NCBI GenBank assembly: GCA_963680875.1
Contig: OY804588.1
Coordinates: forward strand, 62,940,397-63,004,396
Source of the DNA: Bathymodiolus brooksi
Lineage: Eukaryota; Mollusca; Bivalvia; Mytilida; Modiolidae
DNA: 64,000 bases
Direction of reading: 5' to 3'
Within the stretch, counting starts at the first letter, position 1; each line of letters begins with the position of its first letter. Positions 49,225-59,600 of the stretch are shown here, piece by piece. A program made the position numbers and the translations under genes. The notes under the pieces are model-generated. The model was not told the DNA's origin, searched no databases, and was given only the letters and a program-made list of their open reading frames with translations.

Positions 49225-49470
49225 GTCATGGCCTCTTGTTGTTCTGGTGGTTACATGAGTAAGGTACATTTGCACTGGTATGGCTATAAGGTGGTGGACT
49301 ATCCTGTGCATCATTACCATTTGTGTTATTGGTTGTACTTACACAGACTTTGAAATTTGCAACACATATATGCATCCAGCTAGACTGACAATGACACCCA
49401 CTTTTGCTTTGTTTACAAGCAGATGATGTAAATAACCAGTTATCAGTTTGAAGTACGTGTCAAAGTCAAA
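49225..49470 (-). other. Open stretch with a PPPY motif, weak gene candidate
   Basis: A minus-strand frame without its own upstream Met stays open for about 80 codons: CKQSKSGCHCQSSWMHICVA, then NDAQDSPPPYSHTSANVPYS, and a stop at about 49225. Cys-rich then Pro-rich order would suit a small membrane-protein tail, but no splice pair or domain supports it. Confidence 0.2.
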
Positions 49471-49651
49471 CAGTTATTTTTCGCTATGTGCATATTCCTT
49501 AACAGCTATTATCGCTGCTTGCAGTATACCGCAGAAATAATTAGTTATTGTTGGACCCCCACCTACAACAAAACAGTAAAATAAACCAATTATTTCTTTA
49601 TCATTTTCTATAGTAAGGTATAATAAGTGAACTGATCAAGATTGAGAGGCC

Positions 49652-49682
49652 ATCATGGTCGTGATCATATGGTAGTTTTTGC
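49652..49682 (+). mobile_element. SINE-A head fragment
   Basis: CATCATGGTCGTGATCATAT, GGTAG only. Confidence 0.6.
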
Positions 49683-49694
49683 TCTTTCTCTTTG

Positions 49695-49815
49695 GTCCTG
49701 TACATGTGTTCTTATCTGAGATGCAACTAACACAAATTTCATACTCTTTGGTTTGACTCAACCCACGATCTACCACAAACCTGGCGAGCATCCTAACCAT
49801 TACATCAATGAATTT
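49695..49815 (-). mobile_element. SINE-C head fragment
   Basis: GATGCAACTAACACAAATTT, CTCTTTGGTTTGACTCAACC, CACGATCTACCACAAACCTG and CGAGCATCCTAACCATTACA. Confidence 0.75.
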
Positions 49816-49876
49816 ATATTTTATATTGTTCAGTTATTCATGACATATATTCTGTTTAATCAGATATTCCAGTTAC

Positions 49877-50142
49877 AAGGGCCGTCATGGTCGTGATCGT
49901 ATGGTAGTTGTATTTAAAACTACGTACTTATGCAATCATTGCCTATCACCACTAAAGTTGCGAGTTCGAATCCGCTCATGGCGAGGTGTACTCTATACAA
50001 CATTATGTGATAAAGTTTGTCAGTGACTTGCGGCAGGTCAGTACTTTTCTTCAGGTACTCTGGTTTCCTCCACCAATAAAACTGACCGCCATGATATAAC
50101 AGAAATATAGTTGAAAGTGGCGTTAAACAACGCAACCCTAAC
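49877..50142 (+). mobile_element. SINE-A copy, full length
   Basis: AGGGCCGTCATGGTCGTGAT, GGTAGTTGTATTTAAAACTA, TTGCGAGTTCGAATCCGCTC, GACTTGCGGCAGGTCAGTAC, CTGACCGCCATGATATAACA and GTGGCGTTAAACAACGCAAC. Confidence 0.9.
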
Positions 50143-50319
50143 ATCCCTTTTGTGTTGCTTAGTTTGAATGCTAGTGTTTTGTTGTTGTTATATGTTAATT
50201 TAATTCTCCAGTTATAAGTGAAGGCTGGTATGTATAATGTTCAAGAATAGAGTGTTCTTTATAAAGGACAAAGTCCCTTTAACTGTAGGCTGTACGATTT
50301 TTCCTCCTATTCATAGCCA

Positions 50320-51392
50320 AATATCTTTTCACCGGAAGTTTTAACCAGAGGCTCCCAGGAACCTGTAATCGTTCACCTGGATCAAAGCTGCTTTCAATAA
50401 CAACGCAACTTCACTGTGGCGGCCATCTTGGTGGGAGAGCGCGACTGCTAGACACAATTTTGGAAGAGGACCATCCAATGACTATTCCATCAAAGTTTGG
50501 TTCTAATTGAGCTACTGGTTTCAGACAAGATGTTTTTTATGTGAATTTCCCATAGGGTCCTATGTTAAACTAAGTTCAGCTGTGCAGCCATCTTGGTCAG
50601 AGGGCGGGACCACCAGACACAAATTTGGAAGAGGACCATCCAATGACTATTTTATCAAAGTTTGGTTCCAATTGAGCAACTGGTTCCAGACAAGAAGATT
50701 TTTTATGTGAATTTCCCATAGGGTCCTATGTTAAGCTAAGTTCGGCTGTGGTGGCCATCTTGGTCAAAGGGCCGAACCGCCAGACATATATTTGGAAGAG
50801 AACCATTCAATGACTATTTCATCAACATTTAGTTCTTATTGAGCAAATGGTTTCAAACAAGAAGATTTTTATGGGAATTTCCCATAGGGTCCTATGTTAA
50901 ATTAAGTTCGGCTGTGGCGGCCATCTTGGTCGGAGGTCTGAAATGCCAGACACAATTTTGGAAGGGGACCACCCAAGAATCATTTCAGCAAAGTTTGATT
51001 GAGATTGGCTCAGTAGTTTCAGAGGAGAAGATTAAAAAAAAATTTCATCCCCCTTTTTTCTAATTTGCATAATCGGTCAAAATCGGCAAAAGTTCAAAGT
51101 TCATAAAAAATGACGTAATATCTGTTAAAAAGCTCATCATTATGCTTATACAGTTCAAATTTGGGCACATTCTGGCTTAAAATAGAGCAGTTTTGGCCAT
51201 TTGAAGAAATTTCTATTTTTAGTAATGGTGGCCATCTTGGATGGAGGGCATGGCTATCGGACATAACTTTTAAAGGGAACCACCTAAGGATGATTCAGGT
51301 CAAGTTTGGTAGAGGAGAAGATTTTTGAAAAAGATTACAGACGAACGATGGACGCCAAGTGATGGCAATAGCTCACACAGGTGAGCTAAAAA
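50320..51392 (+). repeat. Dispersed repeat built of about 170-bp internal units
   Basis: GGCCATCTTGG recurs near 50422, 50590, 50753, 50921 and 51229, each followed by a CCAGACACAA-type segment, TTTGGAAGAGGACCATCCAA and CCCATAGGGTCCTATGTTA. The end has ACGATGGACGCCAAGTGATG, GCAATAGCTCACACAGGTGA and GCTAAAA. An open frame of about 70 residues recurs with the unit and is not a gene. A fragment lies at 34210-34445. Confidence 0.8.
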
Positions 51393-51699
51393 TAGATCAA
51401 TTGATATTTAGAAATGCAAAAAATATATATTTCAATGAAAAATTCCCATTTCTTTAATTATTTACTCTATGCAAAATCAAAATAAACTTTAAATAAAATT
51501 CTAATTAAAAAATCTCTTTCTACGAGATTCTCGGCAGAAGAGCGGCGTAGGTAAAATGAACGGAACAGCCATAAGTTAAAGAGAGATAACTCCGGCCAAA
51601 TAATAAAAAAAAACAACTTTAAAAAGTACTTGAAAAAAAAGAATACATTCCCTTCTCACGCCTCCCTCTTAAATTTATAGGACTTCGTCCTTCAAACAG

Positions 51700-51930
51700 G
51701 TTGTGCCTGTCTCATATTAAACAACACTGCTCACCCAGTATGTGTGATGGTCAGCATTTTACTCCCATGTGTTAAACACTAGCTTAACCACACAACTTGT
51801 TATTGAAGTGTCTGTACCAAGGCAGGAAATGAAAGTGGGTGGTCATGTATTTGTGTGTTAGGAATATAGTTTTTTTCCTCTCTGCGATTTTTCTATTGGA
51901 TTTTGGGACTGTTCTAATAGTGTGTTTTTT
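51700..51930 (+). repeat. R4 repeat copy
   Basis: CACTAGCTTAACCACACAAC, GTGTCTGTACCAAGGCAGGA and GGTCATGTATTTGTGTGTTA. Confidence 0.65.
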
Positions 51931-51947
51931 TTTTTGTTTATCATAAA

Positions 51948-51987
51948 CCAAGGATTTATATAAGTAGTCCTACTATATAAATCCTTG
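51948..51987. repeat. 40-bp near-perfect palindrome
   Basis: CAAGGATTTATATAAGTAGT is followed by CCTACTATATAAATCCTTG. Confidence 0.75.
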
Positions 51988-52680
51988 CATAAACTGTCAA
52001 AGAGAGAAACAGACAGATTTGTCCTGTTAATAACTTACTGTAATGACCTATGTATAATGTACTAGATTTTACATAGAATCTTTATTTTGTAGGAGGGTTG
52101 AGCTTTATAAACAAGAACAATATATTTCACTCTTTTTTTCCGACAGGAAAATTCCCATGTCCACCATTTTTGGTGTTTACTATTCGTCAACATGTAAAGT
52201 TGCATGTTTTTCTCACTTTGATTTGTTTGGACACAATTCCACAAAATCATTAAATGCATCTAATAAGTTTTAATTTTTGAAAAATTAAGACCGTCTAGTG
52301 CATTTATGTTTTGCATTTGTTCAAAAATCAATTTAATTTGATTTTCAGCTTAATAAAAACAAAACAAATAACTCAAATGTCTAGGACATATTTTAATAGC
52401 ATCTAAAGCTCAATCACAGATTATTTTATAAAAAAATCTGATTTCATATTCAAAACATAATAATAATGTAAAAATAAAATAAATCTATAATTCTTTTCAC
52501 AAAATATAAACTATATAATATATAAATTAATTTGAGACAACTTTCTACCAACCAAAATTATAAAAAAAATATTAAAATAAATACTTGGCTAAAAACGTTG
52601 TTACAGTTATCTGGGAGCTGTATCAACATATGGAGGGACAATGTTTTTAATTCCTCGTTTGGACTTCCGAGAGATTAATT
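51988..52680. other. AT-rich, no gene recognised
   Basis: No coding frame of note. The 65-residue minus-strand frame at 52062-52259 is unrecognised. Confidence 0.45.
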
Positions 52681-52686
52681 ACAGAT

Positions 52687-52785
52687 TAATACATGGGCAT
52701 TTCCATATTGGCCTGGTTATCATCCCGAGACCCCCATATTAGCCCGAGATGATAACCAGGCCAATATGGAAATGCCCATGTATTA
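52687..52785. repeat. Palindrome with 38-bp perfect arms
   Basis: 52687-52724 is the exact complement of 52748-52785 (TAATACATGGGCATTTCCAT versus ATGGAAATGCCCATGTATTA at the outer ends), with a 23-base loop containing CCCCCATATTAG. Confidence 0.85.
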
Positions 52786-52848
52786 AACTATTTATTACAT
52801 ACTTCCGACATCTAGAAAAGAGACACCCATATTGGCCTGAGACGAAGT

Positions 52849-52884
52849 CGAGGCCCATATTGGCCCGGGCCAATATGGGCCTCG
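52849..52884. repeat. Perfect 36-bp palindrome
   Basis: CGAGGCCCATATTGGCCC is followed at once by its exact complement. It is preceded by GAGACGAAGT, like the loop motif of the 2.4-kb palindrome, and its CCATATTGGCC arms match the neighbour at 52687-52785, so both belong to one foldback element. Confidence 0.85.
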
Positions 52885-53019
52885 ATATGGAAATGATCTT
52901 GTAGTAATCCAATAACCGGTTATTTTCCTGTGGTGTGAAAATATGGACAGTTTACTTCCGGTCATATTGGTCATACAAAAATGCCTTTATTTCAACTAAG
53001 TATGTAATAATAGACAGTT

Positions 53020-53154
53020 TTAGTGCATTGTCTTAAAATATAAAGTTTATGTGTATAAGGCTTAAAAACTGGGATAAAGGCGAGGTTTAAATGAGACTTT
53101 CCCCAGTTTTGTGGTGAATACACATCAACTCTATATTTTAAGACACTGCATTAA
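53020..53154. mobile_element. About 135-bp MITE-like hairpin
   Basis: Inverted ends TTAGTGCATTGTCTTAAAAT at 53020 and ATTTTAAGACACTGCATTA near 53136-53154. The interior also folds (AAACTGGGATAAAGG with CCCCAGTTTT). Confidence 0.65.
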
Positions 53155-53460
53155 TATTGTGCTTATCCTGCAGAAAAATCACATTAATCCATGGACATTT
53201 ATATTTTGAATTAAATAATAAAATTATATTATTATCCATTGATTGCCACTTTTGATATTTTCTGTCAACAGGAAGTGAACTGGATTTACAACTAGGTTCC
53301 CAAAGCACAACAGCTAACATGTGACAGGGGTACCAGAAAAAACTATTTTTCAGTCAGTGGCAGTATATAGCAAAAATATTATCCAGTCAAAGCAATTTTT
53401 CTACTCAAATAGAACAAGTGCAAGATTAATACTATTTAAACTGTTACAAACTGGTTCCCT

Positions 53461-53700
53461 GGGGCCGTCGTGGCCGTGATCGTATGGTAGTTGGATTTTA
53501 CAAGTACCTATGCAATCAGTGCCCATCACCACTGATGTTGTGAGTTCGAATCTCGATCAGGGCAAGGTGGACAACATTATGTGATAAAGTTTGTCAGTGA
53601 CTTGTGACAGGTCAGTGGTTTTCTACGGTTTCCTCAACCAATAAAACTGATAGGTATAGCCGAAATATTGTTGAAAGTGGTGTTAAACACCATCAAACAA
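53461..53700 (+). mobile_element. SINE-A copy, full length
   Basis: GGGGCCGTCGTGGCCGTGAT, GTTGTGAGTTCGAATCTCGA, GACTTGTGACAGGTCAGTGG and GTGGTGTTAAACACCATC. Confidence 0.9.
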
Positions 53701-54125
53701 AAAAACAAACCAACTGGTTCCCTGTGTTTACTTAATTGAACAAATACTTCAAATCACAGTTGAACACTTTAATATACTGAAAAAATATAAGCATTTAAAA
53801 AACTGACGAAAACTTTTATTTCTCATAGTGATGCAATTAAAAGATTAATGAACTAAATGCAAAAACTAGGTAAAGGTGACCTAATTTTAATATCAAAATA
53901 AGGCCTTATCCAAGCTATAGGAACACATGAAGTTACAAAATAATGTAACTTCTAGTACAATAGTGAAATACATAAATGCAAAAGGTCTGGCGACCACATT
54001 TTTTCGTTATGATATACCAAATTAAAACTAGAGGCTCAGTGGGCTGAGCATGTGTTGCTCACCTTTCATTTTATTTTGAGGAAATTTTATATAGAACCTT
54101 ACATAAGTGATTCCTACCAAAAATA

Positions 54126-54687
54126 TGGTTGTTTCGAATCATGTCAATTCCGACCACGTTCCGTCTTTTTTGTGTCTTGACATCTGAAATGCTCGGCAGA
54201 CGACTTCCGGTGTTTACGCTATTACTGTGACAACATCAGCATATTATAGTCGTAGATGCGGTAGATTGTAAGTACATGTAATTGTAATATGGAGACGCCA
54301 AGGAAACGGCTGAATAAATACTGGTGTTCGGTACCCCACTATCTGTCTGATATCAGAAATATATACATAAAGGCAGATCGTTTTCCTTTCATGATGCTGA
54401 CAGCCGCAAATAAAGAAAGAAAACAAATTTAATTTTAAAGAAGTAATTGTCTCTGCATTGAAGTCTTTGATACAAATAAAATAATTTAATTAATATCTGT
54501 CTTTTACAGAAAATTTTAAGATTTTTTTAAGTTGAGGATCGAACGTTAAAATGGCACATATCGATTGGAGATTTTGTTGTGTACATTGACACCGGAAATC
54601 CAGTGCTTTACATTCCATCGAAATCATGTGATCTGGCGGACGAAAATAATTTTTTTTTGACGGAATGGAAATGATTTGAAACAGCCG
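54126..54687. mobile_element. 562-bp TA-flanked DNA transposon, copy 2
   Basis: Ends TGGTTGTTTCGAATC and GATTTGAAACAGCCG with TA duplications at 54124-54125 and 54688-54689. Highly similar along its length to the copy at 42346-42902. Confidence 0.85.
54289..54432 (+). CDS. Conserved 47-codon ORF in the TA transposon, copy 2
   Basis: Starts METPRKRLNKYWCSVPHYLS and ends TAANKERKQI. Same length and frame as the copy-1 ORF. No recognised domain. Confidence 0.25.
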   Translation: METPRKRLNKYWCSVPHYLSDIRNIYIKADRFPFMMLTAANKERKQI

Positions 54688-54699
54688 TATTGAAATATT

Positions 54700-54815
54700 T
54701 GGGTAAATCATGAATATTCATGAGTCATTGAGACAAAAAATATTTAGTCAACCATGAATATTCATGAGTCACCAAAACAAAAAAATATTTGGTCAATCAT
54801 GAATATTCATGAGTT
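54700..54815 (+). repeat. About 48-bp tandem repeat with a 16-bp palindrome
   Basis: Three units each containing CATGAATATTCATGAGT followed by an A-rich stretch and AATATTTGGTCAATC-like sequence. TCATGAATATTCATGA is self-complementary in two of the three. Confidence 0.8.
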
Positions 54816-54974
54816 ATCACCATGGAAATTCTCCATTAGTTTGTTATGATTTTTAAATTATGATTGCATAATATACATATATTGCGAAGTTTAAATGCAT
54901 ATATGCTTTATATATATTTTACAGGCAAGACAATAACTAATAAAAAAATACTGTTGAACATGAAATAATACAAT

Positions 54975-55090
54975 AGTCTACATGAAACCACAACCTTTTT
55001 TCTGCAGGTAAAAAATGAACACTTTACGATTGGTAATGAAACCACAACCTTTTTTCTACAGGAAAAAAATGAACACTTTACAATTGGTAA
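54975..55090 (+). repeat. About 55-bp direct duplication
   Basis: GAAACCACAACCTTTTTTCT and AATGAACACTTTACGATTGG occur twice in tandem. Confidence 0.85.
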
Positions 55091-55604
55091 ACAAAAAATA
55101 TATTATGACAGAAAATTAAGTACAAGGCACAACATATAACATATGTTCCCATTTCCCCCCTCTCCCCTTTAATGGCATAATATCAGAAGTCAGTCAAGGC
55201 TGAAAAAAAAAATTGATCATGAGGAAGAATCATTTTTGTTAATAATAACAACCAACTTCCTTCCAAATCATTTAACGGAAGGGTGAATAAAATCGTAATT
55301 ACCTGTGTATTATACCCACTTTTTTTTTTATTTGAAAAAGTTTTGACTAACAGCAGTGAGTATCGTACAAATGAAAAAGGTAGAAACGAACATTTTAAAG
55401 AAATAATATTGCATTTTATGCAATTTTTTTTCCTGAAATACTTTTGACTTGACTAGCTTGGGCGAGTATGTTATAAGAGAAATAATTAGAAACGAAAGTA
55501 TAAAAACATGTGCATTATACAAAACTGTGTACTATGCACATCTGAAATGCCAACATTACATATATACATATACATTAAAGTAACATAACAAATAATTAAA
55601 AGGC

Positions 55605-55790
55605 CTTCAGCATTATGGACGGAATCATTTTAGGCTAGTAGCCTATTGGACGGAATCATTTTAGGCTTGTAGCCTATTGGACGGAATCATTTTAGGTTTG
55701 TAGCCTATTGGATGGAATTATTTATTTTAGGTTTGTAGCCTAATGGACACAATCATATTAGGCTTGTAGCCTATTCAATATATTTCATAT
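55605..55790 (+). repeat. Tandem array of a 33-40-bp unit, five copies
   Basis: Unit TTGGACGGAATCATTTTAGG followed by CTTGTAGCCTA. The AGGCTTGTAGCCT core is a small hairpin in each copy. Confidence 0.85.
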
Positions 55791-55997
55791 TATTGCTAGA
55801 TTACAACTGCATAGTTCTATCATGCATAAAAATTTGTTTCATTTTTCCGAAAATCTTCTCAATTCACCTCCTACCCATAATTATTCTACAGAATTGTCCA
55901 ATCAAAAATTCCCTTTCTGAATATTTATAGTATAACTACTCTTGCATGAAGGATATCAGAAAAAAATCATGAGTAAGTTCAGTAACCATCAATACAG

Positions 55998-56149
55998 GGT
56001 TATTGTGTTTAACGACACTTTCAACAATATTTCAGTTATATCATGGCGTCAGTTTTAATGGTGGAGGAAATCAGAGTACCCAGAGAAATTCACAGAACTG
56101 CCGTAAGTCACTGACAAACTTGATCACATAATGTTCTATCAAGTACATT
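55998..56149 (-). mobile_element. SINE-A copy, 3' half
   Basis: GGTTATTGTGTTTAACGACA through AACTGCCGTAAGTCACTGAC to ATGTTCTATCAAGTACATT. Confidence 0.8.
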
Positions 56150-56600
56150 AAAAAACAGGAATTCACGAATATGCATTAGCTCATAAGTGAATGGCCGTCC
56201 TTGTTCGGTTACAAGTGATTTTTTTTAAGATATTCGGAAAGCAAGTTACACTATTTATTAAATAGATTTTGTTTGCAGTAATTATATGCTTAAAAAGGGA
56301 AATTTATTCTTCATTGTCAGATGCTTAATATATTCTCGGTTGTGGCGAAGTTGGTAGTGTGACGTTTCACTGGGAGAAAATACCAGTTTTTTTAATTCAC
56401 TTGAAAATCTTAAATATTTCATGAGCATCTGCGTAATAAATGCTACTTATACTATTTTTTTCTTATTATTGCAGAATTTTAAATAATCTTAATCACAAAA
56501 TTGTAACAGTGGTATGAAAGAAAACAAAAATATCAGCAGTAATCTTTCTATATTGTCAACGTTTTGAAATCGACAGAAAACAAACTTTTCCATTTTTTTT

Positions 56601-56606
56601 TTTATT
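56601..56606 (-). promoter_or_regulatory. Poly(A) signal of the minus-strand gene
   Basis: AATAAA on the minus strand, 63 bp past the stop codon at 56669. It is followed by an A-rich run on that strand. Confidence 0.55.
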
Positions 56607-56668
56607 CACTCTGCTGCAGAATATAAGTTCTGAAAAATAATGATATTCTAAAATAAAATGTCTTATCA

Positions 56669-59600
56669 TCATTTGCTTTTAGTTCCTCCAGTTTCCTCCG
56701 TTTTCTTTCCTTTAGTTTTTCCTTTCTTCTTTCCTTTAACTTTTTTCTTAACTAATTCTGTTAACCTTGCCTTTCTGTCTTCGGCCATTCTTTGTTTGTA
56801 CATTATCTCATTGGCTCTGTCTTAACAAAAAATTATACAGAAAATAAATTATTCGAACACTCATCTCATTGGCTCTATCTTAAAAAAATAAACAGAAAAT
56901 AAATTATGCAAATCTACGAGACAAAAAACATTTCAATCTTATACTTTTATCCTGACTTAATTTCCAAAGATAAATTGTATATATAATGCACCAATTTTGC
57001 AACTAAACTTTCTATACAGTAATACAAGTTGTGAGTTCAAATCTCGCTCATGATGGCGAGGTGAACTTGATACAACATTATGGCATAAAGTTTGTCAGCG
57101 ACTTGCGATAGGTCGGTGGTTTTCTCAGGGTATTCCGATTTCCTTCACCAATAAAACTGAAATATTGTTGAAAGTGGCATGAAACACCATAGCCCTAACC
57201 CTACAGTAATACATTGAAAAACGTTGAAACCAAACCTCCTAGGGACAAACTTTTATGTTTGTTTTATTTAGGTTAAATTAACAAAGATTTCCTACATTGG
57301 GACTTTATCTAAAGTTTGGTTTGTACAGTATTCCAGTGTGGGAAACCATTTTTTTCAAACACTCGCCAAAATGGCGAGTAGACTGAAACAAGTACTCGCC
57401 AAATTGAAATAGAGCTCGCCATGCTTGGTGAGTGACATTTTTTTAAAACTCGTCAACAAATACCTGATAAACAATACAGTAATATTCAACAATTTATTTT
57501 GCAGATTTTGACAAGTTATTAACTTGGTCAAGAAGAATCAACACTTTCTTAAGAGCTGCGTTGATCTCTTCTTCCACAATTTCGTTGTCTTCGTCTTTTA
57601 AGTTTTAATGCGTGGTATAAAACATGTATGTCAAACCCGGTTCCGACACATATTTAACTTTATGTTTTCGCGTAGGTTTTCGCTACGAATTCGTTTGAAA
57701 TATTTCAAAACCAAATTATTTTATTTGCATTAATTTGAAAAGTCATCACATCTATTTGTAATGAAACAATATTTCTTTTAATCGTGAAATCGACCTTGGC
57801 AAAATTATGTGGGGTCGGGATTGTATACTTAATTTTTCTGTTGACAGAAATGAAGTGTCATGACTCATGGCGGAATGTTTTTTTATCGAGTACAATGATT
57901 AATAAAATGTTGGATAAATGACACAGTTAACAGAAAATTTAATGTTTGGGAGCTATGATATTTTAAAGCTGTAACCAGTTATCGTGGCGAGCGTTTTCAA
58001 GTTCCTACTCGCCTTACAACTTTTACTCGCCAGACCGGCGAGTATAAAGTGGATCTTACTCGCCACCCGAAATTTCCACTCGCTTTTGTGCAGGTGCATA
58101 TTCTCGTAAACAACTTTTGTGTCGAAGGACTCGAAAAACAAAAATTAACAGTTTTACGAACGGAAACGTAGATATCAAATTTACTATGCATGACATGTTT
58201 CTGGAATAATCTTCATCAGGTGCGAAAGAATGGAAAGTCAGATAAAATAAAAGCCTGAGGGAGCAAGTAAACTAAACAGGACAGCCAAAATCATCTAAGG
58301 TCACCTGAGGGAGCAAGTAAACCAAACAGGACAGCCAAAATCATCTAAGGTCACCTGAGGGAGCAAGTAAACCAAACAGGACAGCCAAAATCATCTAAGG
58401 TCACCTGAGGGAGCAAGTAAACTAAACAGGACAGCCAAAATCATCTAAGGTCACCTGAGGGAGCAAGTAAACTAAACAGGACAGCCAAAATCATCTAAGG
58501 TCACCTGAGGGAGCAAGTAAACCAAACAGGACAGCCAAAATCATCTAAGGTCACCTGAGGGAGCAAGTAAACCAAACAGGACAGCCAAAATCATCTAAGG
58601 TCACCTGAGGGAGCAAGTAAACCAAACAGGACAGCCAAAATCATCTAAGGTCACCTGAGGGAGCAAGTAAACTAAACAGGACAGCCAAAATCATCTAAGG
58701 TCACCTGAGGGAGCAAGTAAACCAAACAGGACAGCCAAAATCATCTAAGGTCACCTGAGGGAGCAAGTAAACTAAACAGGACAGCCAAAATCATCTAAGG
58801 TCACCTGAGGGAGCAAGTAAACTAAACAGGACAGCCAAAATCATCTAAGGTCACCTGATGGAGCAAGTAAACCAAACAGGACAGCCAAAATCATCTAAGG
58901 TCACCTGAGGGAGCAAGTAAACCAAACAGGACAGCCAAAATCATCTAAGGTCACCTGAGGGAGCAAGTAAACCAAACAGGACAGCCAAAATCATCTAAGG
59001 TCACCTGAGGGAGCAAGTAAACCAAACAGGACAGCCAAAATCATCTAAGGTCACCTGAGGGAGCAAGTAAACCAAACAGGACAGCCAAAATCATCTAAGG
59101 TCACCTGAGGGAGCAAGTAAACCAAACAGGACAGCCAAAATCATCTAAGGTCACCTGAGGGAGCAAGTAAACCAAACAGGACAGCCAAAATCATCTAAGG
59201 TCACCTGAGGGAGCAAGTAAACCAAACAGGACAGCCAAAATCATCTAAGGTCACCTGAGGGAGCAAGTAAACCAAACAGGACAGCCAAAATCATCTAAGG
59301 TCACCTGAGGGAGCAAGTAAACTAAACAGGACAGCCAAAATCATCTAAGGTCACCTTAGGGAGCAAGTAAACCAAACAGGACAGCCAAAATCATCTAAGG
59401 TCACCTGAGGGAGCAAGTAAACCAAACAGGACAGCCAAAATCATCTAAGGTCACCTGAGGGAGCAAGTAAACCAAACAGGACAGCCAAAATCATCTAAGG
59501 TCACCTGAGGGAGCAAGTAAACCAAACAGGACAGCCAAAATCATCTAAGGTCACCTGAGGGAGCAAGTAAACCAAACAGGACAGCCAAAATCATCTAAGG

